Origin: Longispora fulva
Lineage (GTDB): Bacteria > Actinomycetota > Actinomycetes > Mycobacteriales > Micromonosporaceae
Length of the DNA: 64,000 nt
Direction of reading: 5' to 3'
Assembly (NCBI RefSeq): GCF_015751905.1
Contig: NZ_JADOUF010000001.1
Span: 2,976,001 to 3,040,000 of the forward strand
A model generated the notes under the pieces. That model worked only from the letters and a program-made list of their open reading frames with translations. It did no database searches and was not told the DNA's origin. Position numbers and translations under genes: made by a program. The first letter of the stretch is position 1. Each line of letters starts with the position of its first letter. Shown here in pieces: positions 1-9,100 of the stretch.

Positions 1-52
1 CCGCCGCGAACGGCAGCAAGGTCTAGAGCGTGACAAAGTATCTGATCATTCG

Positions 53-160
53 TTGGTATGTGCGATTCATGGCGATCTGACGAATGTGCAATGGTTGCGG
101 TTGGCGGCGGTGTTGCCCGTTTCGAACGGAACGGGCAGGCCGCCGTCCAACCGGCGTCGT
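53..160 (+). pseudogene. IS5-type transposase N-terminal remnant
   Basis: The + strand reads DLTNVQWLRLAAVLPVSNG followed by GRPPSNRRR. This is the start of many actinobacterial IS5-family transposases (a D-L-T-x-x-Q-W-x-x-L-x-P-L-L-P block, then G-R-P-P-x-x-R-R). The match stops after about 36 residues and no DDE core follows, so only the 5' end of an old element remains. No terminal repeat could be assigned. Confidence 0.6.
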
Positions 161-221
161 GCGGGAAACCGTGTATGGCCTGCCCAGTGCCTGGCAGTAA
201 CACTCCCTAGGCCCAACACCG

Positions 222-977
222 TCAGGCGGCCCCCGATGGCCGCGACAGCCTGCGCCGCGCCACGAGTTCGGCGGTGACCAGGACCGCGACCGTCTCCACG
301 GCCAGCAGCGCGACAAGCACCAGCAACTGGGTGGCCCCGGCCCGCACCGGACTCGCACCGCCCAGGAGCACACCGACGAACGCACCGGGAAGCGTCACGA
401 GACCGACCGTTCTCGTCTGATCAAGAGCCGGAATCAGCGCCTCCTTCGCGGCCGTTCGACACAGGTAGATCGCCGCCCGACGCGGGACCATCCCCAGGGC
501 CAGCCCGGCCTCGTACTCACCGACCCGGGCCTCCAACTCGTCGAGAGCACGCCGGCCGGTCAGCGACGTGGCCGTCATCGCCCCGCCGATCAGGATCCCC
601 GCGATCGGCACCACCGCGATCGGCCGGGCCGGCACCAACGTCGAACCCAGCAGCAAAGCCAGAACGGGAACAACCGCGACACCGATGGGCAGCGCCGTCC
701 AACCGCCCGAACGATGCGACGTGATCCGCCGCGCCGACGTGAAGATCGCCACGACCGCCATGCCCGACACGAACAACGCCGTCCACCATCCCGACCGCAG
801 GACCGCCGCGATCAGCAGCGACACCGCTGCCAGCTGCACCGCCGCGCGCGCGGAGGCGGTGAGGATGTCGCGCGCCGAACCCAGCCGGCCCAGTGCCGCG
901 AGCCCCGCAGCCGTCACCGCGAGGAGAACCAGCACGGCGAACAGGACCGGCCCCACACGAATCGTCGCATCACCCAT
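222..977 (-). CDS. FetB/UPF0014-type ABC transporter permease
   Basis: 251-aa polytopic membrane protein of the UPF0014/FetB family, known in E. coli as the permease half of an iron exporter. It has about six to seven hydrophobic segments. The conserved middle block with GGAMTATSLTGRRALDE and the ALIPALDQTRTVGLVTLPGAF segment are family hallmarks. The ATG at 977 is preceded by GGAGG. No FetA-type ATPase is visible downstream before the window edge, so the partner may be missing. The substrate (iron or another metal) is inferred from the family only. Confidence 0.85.
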   Translation of the reverse strand: MGDATIRVGPVLFAVLVLLAVTAAGLAALGRLGSARDILTASARAAVQLAAVSLLIAAVLRSGWWTALFVSGMAVVAIFTSARRITSHRSGGWTALPIGVAVVPVLALLLGSTLVPARPIAVVPIAGILIGGAMTATSLTGRRALDELEARVGEYEAGLALGMVPRRAAIYLCRTAAKEALIPALDQTRTVGLVTLPGAFVGVLLGGASPVRAGATQLLVLVALLAVETVAVLVTAELVARRRLSRPSGAA

Positions 978-1092
978 ATGCGAGATCCTCCCACCGGACG
1001 TGCCAGCGCGCGCAGCACAGCCAATATCCGGCGGATGGGACGCATGGCCTGTTCACAACGGCACGGTGGTACGTGGCCGCCCCGGAAAGGTG

Positions 1093-1347
1093 TATCACTG
1101 CAAGTTTCGTGGCTCCCTCCGCCATGAGGGATCGAGCCAGAAAAGCCCGGTAGAAAGCCGCGCTGCGCGCTGGCAGAGTCGTGCCTGCCAGGAAATGGCG
1201 GAACATGCTTGTGGCCCTCGACGCGTGGGCGAGATTCAATTGACCCATTGCTTCGTGGCCAAGGACCTCACTCGGCGTGACGAAGCTGGTCCAGTTGGGT
1301 TCGTCTGGGTGGTCTCGGCGATCGAGTTCATGTTGAGCGCGAGAGAT
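1093..1347 (-). pseudogene. C-terminal remnant of a helix-turn-helix/TPR regulator
   Basis: About 85 residues resemble the C-terminal part of actinobacterial XRE-type regulators with TPR-like helices: DEPNWTSFVTPSEVLGHEAM, then SAAFYRAFLARSLMAEGAT. The HTH half and most of the repeat region are absent. The reading frame is embedded in noise on both sides, so it is a fragment. The gap between the permease start (977) and the next gene (1481) holds nothing else recognisable. Confidence 0.55.
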
Positions 1348-1480
1348 GGCCCCCTTGAGGGTTCGCGCCGGCCAACTCCTCGGCACCGAGAGCACCGCCG
1401 TCCCCGCCGTCCGACATGCCCCGGACTCCCGAGCCCTGACCACAGGCCGCGTATGACCAAGCACCTAATTCATCCAACGA

Positions 1481-1822
1481 TCAGGATGTTCCACCGCAGT
1501 GTGGGGTGCGAGCTCGGTCGATCGACGTCGCCCACAAGCGCAGGCCGAGGGCGAGGAATCCGAGCACCATCCCGTCGGCCACCTCCATCGTGATGATGTA
1601 GCCCAGGGTTCGACCCGGAACACGACTCTCGCCGGTAAGCGCAACCGCAAGCACCGATATGAGCAGTAGCGCCATGACCGCCAGGTCCAGATAGAACACC
1701 GCCCGCGCACGCCGCCCGGCCTGCGACCTGTCGCGCACCACGATGCCGAGGGCACCGACCGCGGCGGTCACGACGGGGACCAGCACTGCGGCGAGTATCG
1801 ACACGACATCGGAAACCTGCAT
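1481..1822 (-). CDS. small integral membrane protein, unknown function
   Basis: 113 aa with three predicted membrane segments: an N-terminal one (VSILAAVLVPVVTAAVGAL), a second around residues 45-62 and a third around residues 75-95. A basic RDRSQAGRRAR loop separates the first two. No family is recognised. The ATG at 1822 is used and no strong Shine-Dalgarno sequence is evident. It is isolated, with no obvious operon partner. Confidence 0.55.
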   Translation of the reverse strand: MQVSDVVSILAAVLVPVVTAAVGALGIVVRDRSQAGRRARAVFYLDLAVMALLLISVLAVALTGESRVPGRTLGYIITMEVADGMVLGFLALGLRLWATSIDRARTPHCGGTS

Positions 1823-1955
1823 CAGGAAAGCACGTCAGCGACGAGTTCCCATGGCCTGACGACTTCCTGACACCACCAGGCGATCGGCGAGACCCTCAAC
1901 CTGATCAGCCTCGACACCCACTGGTCACGGCGTACACCCGACCGCGTCCGCACCT

Positions 1956-2639
1956 TCAACTTCCCGCGGCTACTTGAGCTTCGGCCAAGTCAAGCCAGCG
2001 CTGATACCAGCGAGCGAAGGTCAGTGGGGTCCCGTCCTCGTCGAGCAACGGCCGGAAACCGCCGTCGTCGGCGGTGTCATCGGCCCACATCGTGCCTCTC
2101 GCCGGCCCGCTGATCACAAGCGCCTCGCGCAGTGCGCACCCCAGGTGGCTCAGGTACAGCAACCCCACACTGTGCTCGGGGGCATAAGCGACCCGGTCGT
2201 GCTGCTCCCAATAGACGTCCTCAGCAGCGTTGAACGCATCCTCTGAGTCGTAGGCTTCTTCGTCTGGCGGCTCGGGCAGACCATCGGCCGGATTAAACGC
2301 CTCGACGTGCTCGAACGGCGTCGAAAGCTGATCGAGATCAGTGAGGTCAGCGCCGTCGCCCTCCCACTCCCACCGGCGGCCCATCCGGCGCGCCGGGAAC
2401 AGCCCATACGCAGGCCCAGCCCCGCCCCTCCCGCAGTACAGCAGGAACGACCGGTACTCGCCGGGCAATTCCACGCCCAGTTGAGCCTCCAACTCGGCCA
2501 GGTCCTCCGAACTCAACGGCGACTCGACCTTCCACTCATGGCTCGAAGCGCCGAAGACCCTGCCGCTGCTGGCCTGGGCCGCGATGCGGGCAATCCGCGA
2601 ACGAGTTGCCGACCAGTCGAAGATCACCATGAGCGCCAC
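1956..2639 (-). CDS. SMI1/KNR4 family protein
   Basis: 227 aa. Residues about 40-110 carry the SMI1/KNR4 signature: LSSEDLAELEAQLGVELPGE, then YRSFLLYCGRGGAGPAYGLF. In bacteria this fold is common in immunity proteins of polymorphic toxin systems, but it also occurs alone. The middle is acidic and the end has the FARWYQRWLDLA helix often seen at the C-terminus of these proteins. GTG at 2639 or ATG at 2630 could start it. No toxin gene is adjacent, so an immunity role is only a possibility. Confidence 0.85.
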   Translation of the reverse strand: MALMVIFDWSATRSRIARIAAQASSGRVFGASSHEWKVESPLSSEDLAELEAQLGVELPGEYRSFLLYCGRGGAGPAYGLFPARRMGRRWEWEGDGADLTDLDQLSTPFEHVEAFNPADGLPEPPDEEAYDSEDAFNAAEDVYWEQHDRVAYAPEHSVGLLYLSHLGCALREALVISGPARGTMWADDTADDGGFRPLLDEDGTPLTFARWYQRWLDLAEAQVAAGS

Positions 2640-3044
2640 CGTACCGGCACGCTCCGATCCCTGCGATGCCGCCTTTCGGCACCAGGATCAGGAACGCCTG
2701 CACAGGCGCGGGGCCTGGACGCACGATGTTCCACCCGGTTGGTGGGCGGGATTGCCGCAGGCGACACGGCCCGGCAGGCCCCGCACCGCCCGGCGCCTAC
2801 ATCCGCTGGCGCAACCGCGAAGCCCTGCCCAAACAGGGCTTCGCGATCAACTCCACAATCCGCGGCCCGGATTGTCGGGCCAACCAATCGGGCTGAACCA
2901 ATTTGCGCCGGCGTGCCCATTGCGACGTTCGAAGGCTTCGCGGCCAGAACCTGTCGCCAGCACCAACGGCTGTCTGATCGTTGACAGGGCGTCGACTCGA
3001 TCGCGCATAGGGTTGGCACTCCGAGCGCGAATGAGGAGTCCGGT
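2640..3044 (+). other. 405-bp gap containing a transposase C-terminal scrap
   Basis: The gap separates the SMI1 gene from the conflict operon. At 2795-2896 the + strand encodes AYIRWRNREALPKQGFAINS and then a stop. This resembles the extreme C-terminus of actinobacterial transposases. No upstream transposase domain is present. A Shine-Dalgarno sequence (GAGGAG, 3033-3038) for the next gene lies at the end of the gap. Nothing else is recognised. Confidence 0.35.
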
Positions 3045-3362
3045 GTGCAGGAACTGGTAGAGCTGAAGCTTCCTGACGGCCAACTGATCTGGGCCCGCGT
3101 AGAGCCCGACATGAGCCCGCGGGATGTGGGGCTCGGATCCAGGCTGCTCACACTGGACGGCCTTGAGGAGACGCTGCGTGCCATAGCGACGAATGTGCGT
3201 AGCGGCCTGCGTGCTGCCCGGCCGGATGAGACGAGCGTCGAGTTCGGCCTCGAGCTGGCGCTCGGCGGCCAGGGCGGCGTGGTCGCGGCGCTGGTGGGGG
3301 TCGGCGGCAAGGCGACGATCAAGGTGAACCTCAAGTGGACGGCCGAGACTGAGGAACCGTGA
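3045..3362 (+). CDS. Trypsin-co-occurring domain 1 (Trypco1/CU044_2847) protein
   Basis: 105-aa single-domain protein. It begins with a beta-rich block (ELVELKLPDGQLIWARVE), has LEETLRAIATNVRSGLRAAR in the middle, then TSVEFGLELALGGQGGVVAA and a final strand KATIKVNLKW. This order matches the Trypco1 domain, known from genomic surveys of NTP-dependent conflict systems to sit beside trypsin-like proteins. GTG at 3045 follows GAGGAG. Its stop overlaps the next start (GTGA, 3359-3362), so it is the first gene of a coupled operon. The molecular role is unknown. Confidence 0.85.
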   Translation: MQELVELKLPDGQLIWARVEPDMSPRDVGLGSRLLTLDGLEETLRAIATNVRSGLRAARPDETSVEFGLELALGGQGGVVAALVGVGGKATIKVNLKWTAETEEP

Positions 3363-5152
3363 TCGAAATCCCCTACCTGGTGGAGATTCGCGGCCACGCA
3401 CACGGCAGCGGATTCCTCGCCGCGCCCGGGATGGTGGTCACATGCGCTCATGTCGCAGGTCAGGCCGGCTCGACGGTGTCTGTGCACTGGCAGGGCGTTG
3501 TGTACACCGCTGTCGTCGCTGCGGCCTCCCAGCCCCCTGCCGGCGGCCGGGGCCTGTGGCCGTTTCCTGACCTGGCCGTGCTGCGGGTCACGGGCCTCCC
3601 CGAGGATCATCCGTGCGGCAGCATCAACGGTCGGCTCCCGCAGCACGGATCGAAGCTGCGCTTTGCGGGCTACACCAGCGTGTACGACCGGGTCCCCCGC
3701 CAGATGACCGGCACGTGCGCACTCGCCGGAAGCTGGAACGACGGGAACGGAAGCTTCCTGCGCATCGGCGGCGACGAACTGAGCGCGGGCAACTCCGGAG
3801 GGCCCGTTCTTGACGCCGACACCGGCGTGTGCGCGGTCGCGAAGAGCGCCCGAACACTGGACACGGACCGCGGCGGACTCGCCGTGCCCATCCAGGCATT
3901 GCGCCACCTGGATCCGCTCGTCTACACGGAACTTCGACGGGGCCACGACCTCCTGCACCCCACGCGCAGGGACCCGCCGGGAAATCTCGAGAGTTCGGTA
4001 GGCATTCCCCTCGACAAGCAGTACGAACTCCGCGAGATATGTGCGTCGTTGCCGGAGACGGACGCGCACCGTGCCCACTACAACGCCGCGGGCGGCCAGC
4101 TGACTCCCCCCATCTACCCGCTGACCGACTACGGGGATGTCATCTCCGACCTGGTCGAGCTGCTTCCACCAGTCAGCGGCATGCCTTATCTGCTCTCCTA
4201 CGCCGCCGACCTCGCCCGGATGCATCCCGACGTGCGGAAGCTGCAGTACTGGGTCCTGACCATCGCCGCGAGGCTCGGCCTCGAAGACGAGGCCGTGCGA
4301 CGGCTCGAGCACGACCAACGACCACGGCCGGATGTCTCGGTGATGGCCCGACTCGCGCCCGTCGGGAACTCGGGCCGGTACCACCTGCGTCTCTGGCGGT
4401 ACCGCGACGCCGACACCGTCGAAGAGGTCGGCCCCGAGTACGGCCCCGCCTCGTTGGCCGACGTCTTTCAGAAACTGCAGGCTGTGCTTCCTGAGCAGTT
4501 GACCCGCGCCGAACAGCATCGCGCGCCCGTGATGGTCGAGTTGATCGTGCCACCGGAACTGCTCGACGAGGAGTTCGACGACTGGCGCATCTGGCCCGAT
4601 GAGGACTGGGTGAGCATCGGCACCCGGTACGCGGTGGTCCTGAGGGATCTGCGCCGGCTGGAGAATGACAGATTCCGCGTCTCGTGGGAGCGTCGTTGGG
4701 ACGCCGCTCTCGCCAAGGACCTGGGGGCGATCCTCCAGTTCGTGGGCTGCGCCCCCATCACGAGCCGCAAATCCATGGCCGGCTGGCTGGAGGAGGACCT
4801 GTCCCGCTCCGCGCTGGTGCTGCCGGCGGGCTTGCGAAGTTCCACGTCGCTGGTGGCTCTCGACATCGCCCTGCGGGGCGGGGTCCCGGTGGTGTTGTGG
4901 AGCCGTGGCGGGTGCACGGGCTGCGCCGACGAGACGTTGTGTGTGGGGGCACGATTCTACTCCGGCCTGCGCGCCGCGCTGTCGGCGGAGACAATGGCGG
5001 ACCTGCCCGAGCGGATCAAGACGCTGCGCAACGCCGCCGACGCCTCCCAGGACCCCGAACACTGCGGGCACGGTGTCGCACTGCTCTGGGACGATCCCCG
5101 CCGACGACCCCCTGGACAGCTACTCACGCGCGCCGAGGAGACGGTGAAATGA
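3359..5152 (+). CDS. trypsin-like peptidase fused to VMAP-C domain
   Basis: 597 aa. Residues 1-195 form a chymotrypsin-fold protease with a full visible triad: His31 (VTCAHVA), Asp71 (FPDLAVL) and Ser146 (GNSGGPV). A helical segment around residues 230-310 (LVELLPPVSGMPYLLSYAAD) resembles an effector-associated domain. Residues about 340-590 match the VMAP-C region of vWA-MoxR-associated proteins (VMVELIVPPELLDEEFDDW, WEEDLSRSALVLPAG-like block, ending LWDDPRRRPP). There is no signal peptide, so the peptidase should be cytosolic, fitting a regulated protease effector. It overlaps both neighbours by 4 bp (GTGA before, ATGA after). Confidence 0.88.
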   Translation: MIEIPYLVEIRGHAHGSGFLAAPGMVVTCAHVAGQAGSTVSVHWQGVVYTAVVAAASQPPAGGRGLWPFPDLAVLRVTGLPEDHPCGSINGRLPQHGSKLRFAGYTSVYDRVPRQMTGTCALAGSWNDGNGSFLRIGGDELSAGNSGGPVLDADTGVCAVAKSARTLDTDRGGLAVPIQALRHLDPLVYTELRRGHDLLHPTRRDPPGNLESSVGIPLDKQYELREICASLPETDAHRAHYNAAGGQLTPPIYPLTDYGDVISDLVELLPPVSGMPYLLSYAADLARMHPDVRKLQYWVLTIAARLGLEDEAVRRLEHDQRPRPDVSVMARLAPVGNSGRYHLRLWRYRDADTVEEVGPEYGPASLADVFQKLQAVLPEQLTRAEQHRAPVMVELIVPPELLDEEFDDWRIWPDEDWVSIGTRYAVVLRDLRRLENDRFRVSWERRWDAALAKDLGAILQFVGCAPITSRKSMAGWLEEDLSRSALVLPAGLRSSTSLVALDIALRGGVPVVLWSRGGCTGCADETLCVGARFYSGLRAALSAETMADLPERIKTLRNAADASQDPEHCGHGVALLWDDPRRRPPGQLLTRAEETVK

Positions 5153-6114
5153 ACAAGGACTGGTGGATATACACCGGCACGCGTCAGCCGCATGACGGCA
5201 TCGCACGACTTCCCGAGCCGCCTCCTTGGCGCGCCTTCGCCAGCGAGGAGGACACGCCCTTCGACCGGGACGGGCCGACGGGGCCGCACAACCGCCTGAA
5301 ACCCGCGGCAGCCTATGAAGCGGACAACCACACCATCGATATGGTCAACACCGCCCTGTACCTGCGCCGGCCCCTGCTGGTCACCGGGGACCCCGGAGTG
5401 GGCAAGTCCATGCTCGCCTACGCCGTGGCCCGCGAACTCCGCCTGGGCTCGGTCCTGCGCTGGCCCGTCACGAGCCAGTCCACCCTGCAACAGGGGCTGT
5501 ACCGATACGACGCGATCGGCAGGGTCGGGGACAGTAACCTCAGCGGTCAGGCGGGGGAAATCTCACGGTACCTCCGACTCGGGCCGCTGGGCACAGCCCT
5601 GGCCCCCTTTCGCCTACCCCGTGTGCTCCTCGTGGACGAGATCGACAAGAGCGACATCGACCTGCCGAACGACCTCCTCGACGTGTTCGAAGAAGGCGAG
5701 TACGAGATTCCGGAGCTGTCCCGGCTGGCGGAGGACGAGGTGCGCATCCGACCTGCTGACGAGGGACAGCCCGTCCTCGTGAGGCACGGCCGTCTGCGCT
5801 GTCGGGCATTTCCTCTGGTCGTCCTCACCAGCAACGGGGAACGGGCGTTTCCGCCGGCGTTTCTGCGCAGATGCGTACAGCTGGATCTCCCCGCACCCGG
5901 CGCCGAACGCCTGTCCGCCATCGTCGCAGCCCATCTGGGCACCGCCGAGGTCGGCCGGTCCGCGGAACTGATCGACACTTTCCTCGCACGCAGGGAACTG
6001 GGCGACCTGGCCACCGATCAGCTACTCAACGCCGTCTACCTCGCGGGCGCCACCGGCGTCAGCCGGGCTCACCTCGCCGAGCTGGTCATGAAGAACCTGA
6101 ATCCGACCATCTGA
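5149..6114 (+). CDS. MoxR-family AAA+ ATPase
   Basis: 321 aa from the ATG at 5149, which overlaps the preceding stop. Walker A is GDPGVGKS (residues 80-87), Walker B LLVDEIDKS (160-168), sensor 1 VVLTSN (224-229), and an arginine-finger candidate lies in FLRRC (238-242). MoxR ATPases act with vWA-domain proteins to remodel or activate targets. Here it lies between the VMAP protein and the SAV_2336-type protein, the expected composition of a vWA-MoxR-VMAP conflict system. The stop at 6114 directly abuts the next ATG at 6115. Confidence 0.92.
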   Translation: MNKDWWIYTGTRQPHDGIARLPEPPPWRAFASEEDTPFDRDGPTGPHNRLKPAAAYEADNHTIDMVNTALYLRRPLLVTGDPGVGKSMLAYAVARELRLGSVLRWPVTSQSTLQQGLYRYDAIGRVGDSNLSGQAGEISRYLRLGPLGTALAPFRLPRVLLVDEIDKSDIDLPNDLLDVFEEGEYEIPELSRLAEDEVRIRPADEGQPVLVRHGRLRCRAFPLVVLTSNGERAFPPAFLRRCVQLDLPAPGAERLSAIVAAHLGTAEVGRSAELIDTFLARRELGDLATDQLLNAVYLAGATGVSRAHLAELVMKNLNPTI

Positions 6115-9100
6115 ATGAACATCGAGCGACTCCATACGGTGCTGGCGAAGGCCGGTGTCCAGCTCGGCCCGCTCGAACTGGCCGAGCGGCTCTGGCTGGC
6201 CGCTCGGCTGGGGGACGTCCACGAAGGGGCGCACCGCGGCCCCGCGGCTCCTCCGGCACAAGACCGGCCTGCGGAGAACCGCACGGTGGAGAGCGCGCAC
6301 CCCTCGGTCCCCGCGACCCCTCCCCCGAGGTCGGAAGCGGAGTCACCGACACCCCGATCCCTGCACGCGATGCCGGGCGACGCTACGAGTGGCAGTCAGG
6401 GAATCCCTGCAAGGTCGGTCCGGATCCGCTCCACACCCGCACTGGGTGACCAGCTCGGACTCCTGCGGGCGCTTCGACCCATGCGACGCCGGGTTTCCTC
6501 CCGTCGTCGATTTCATCTGGACGAGGAAGCCACGGCGCGCATCATCGCCGAACTCGGCCTGAGGATGCCGGTCCTGAAGCCCGCCCCGGACCGCTGGTTG
6601 GACGTCTCCCTCATCGTGGACGCGACCGGCGAGGTGGACCTGTGGGCCGGACTGACCCGGGAGCTGCACGTCCTGCTCCAACGATTGGGCGCATTCCGCG
6701 ACGTCCGCGCCTGGTACCTCCACCGGACAGATCACGAGTCCTTCGGGTTGACGTCCGGCCGGCTCCTCACCCGGCCCCGGTCGCCCGCCGAACTCCTCGA
6801 TCCCCAGGGGCGCAGGATCTACCTCGTGGTCAGCGACTGCGTCGGCAGCCAGTGGCAGTCGGAGCCGTTCAGACGACTGATCCGCAAGTGGGCCAGCTCC
6901 GGCCCCTTGGCCGTCTTGCAGCCGCTACCGGAACGACTGTGGTCACGGACCTCCCTGCCTCCGACGCAGGGACGCTTGCACGCCCCGGCGCCGGGCGCCC
7001 CGAACGTCGCCCTACGCTTCAACGACTCGCGATCCTGGAACATCCCCGATCATGAGGATGTCCCGGTCCCCGTCGTGGCACTCACAGCAGAGTGGTTGGC
7101 CCCGTGGGCGTCCCTCGTCTCAGGCCTGCACCCGGGCGGTATCGAATCAGCGTTTCACATTCTCGGCGGACCGCCCGTACCGCCGTTGACCTCCCCGACC
7201 TTCGACCACATCGACCCGAGACGGAGGGTGGAGGAGTTCTTCGCGGGGGCGAGCCCGGAAGCCTACACACTGGCCCGCTACCTCGGGGCGGCACCACTGA
7301 GCCTGCCCGTCATGCGGATCGTCCAGCGGGCCATGCTTCCCCGCTCGGGCCCGGAACACCTGGCGGAGGTGCTCTTCAGCGGACTGCTCGTCCCGTTGCG
7401 GGTGACCGGAACGGGAGAGCCGTTCTACGACTTCCACGACGGAGTACGAGATGTACTCCTGGGCACTCTCCGTCAGACCGAGGCCGTCCAGGTCCTCGCC
7501 GAAACCTCGGAGTACGTGGACAGCAACCTCGATCTGCCCGGCGACCGCTTCGCCGTCGCCGTCCCCGATCCGGAAGGTCAACTGGTACTTCCGGTCGAAG
7601 CACAAGTGTTCGCCCAGCTCAGAGCGCATGTTCTGAATCGGTTCACCGCTCGGACGCGATGGCTGGAAGCGGTGGAACCTCCCACTGTCACGCCGAGGCC
7701 CAAGAGTCGAAGCTGCACAAAGTGCGGGCGCCGGTGCGCGGAGGACGATCGGTTCTGCGGCGGCTGCGGTACGTCTCTGTCCCTGAGCTGCGCCAAATGT
7801 GGACGTGTCCTTCCCGCGGAGGCAACGTTCTGCACCGGCTGCGGCACGCCCACTTCAGATGACGACGTTCCACAGGCCGCCCACGAAGACCGTCGCAGGG
7901 TCAGCGTCCTATTCATGGACCTGATCGACTCGACGCGTTACGCGGAACGGGTCGATTCTGGGCAGGTCAGAGCGATGCAACATGGCTTCTTCGGGACGGC
8001 GCGCCGCGTGATCCGTCAGCACGGTGGCGTCGTGGAGAAGTACATCGGAGACGCGGTGATGGCAGTGTTCGGCGCACCGGTGGCTACCGAGACAGACCCG
8101 TTGCGGTGTGTGCGCGCCGGCCTGGAACTGCAGCGGGCACTGATGAAGGAGGCCCCTGATTCTGGGTTGCGATTCCGGGTCGGGATCGTCACCGGCGATG
8201 CCCTGGTGGACGTGGCTGCGGCCCGGGATGGCGGTCAGGCCATCGTGGCCGGTGAGGTCGTGAACACCGCCGCCCGGTTGCAGACGTCCGCGCCTCCGGG
8301 CGGCGTGCTGGTCGACAGGATGACGTATTTGGCGACCCGGGACGCGGTGCGCTACTCAGAGCAGCCGCCGTTGCACCTGCGCGGCCGGCCCATCGCCACC
8401 GAGGTCTGGCTAGCAGAGGCTCCCGTGCGCCGCCGACCGCCGGATGAAGTCGACCACACTCCACTTATCGGACGAGAGCGTGAGTTGAACCTCCTGACTG
8501 ACGCGTTACACCAGTCGTTCTCGGGCCGAGTGCCACAGTTGGTCACTGTGCTCGGCAGGGCCGGGATCGGTAAAACCCGGCTTGTACGCGAGCTGTACAC
8601 CAAGGCGGAACACATAACGGGCGGCCCGGTGGCGTGGCGGACGGGGTACTGCCCGCCGTTCGGCGAGGATGTCACGTTCATTGCGCTCGCCGACATAGTG
8701 CGTGCGCACACCGGGATCCTCGACACGGACGGAGCGGAGACGGCTCGGAAACGGTTGGCGACGACTCTGCATGAGGCGGGCGCCGAGAGTGACGGCCGAT
8801 TGGCCGATGCGCTGGCGCCGCTGGTGGGTCTGTCGGGGTCGAAGTTGTCGGCAGAGGATGCCAGTTCGCTGTGGCGGCGCTACCTGCGCTCCATGGCCGC
8901 CCAGCGGCCCACGGTCCTGCTGTTCGAGGACATTCACCTCGCGGACCCGGCATTGCTCAGCTTCATCGAACTGCTCGTCGGCGGGGCTCGGGACCTGCCC
9001 CTGCTAGTCCTGTGCACCGGCCGACAGGAACTTCTCGAGCGCGAGCCGTCCTGGGCCGGAGCCGTCGCCGGCTCCCTGACCATCACGCTGCCTCCGATGC

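Noticed and set aside
2624-5071. 815-aa open frame on the minus strand opposite the trypsin/VMAP gene
   Set aside because: It is Arg/Pro-rich antisense to a gene with clear catalytic motifs on the plus strand. High GC keeps antisense frames open.
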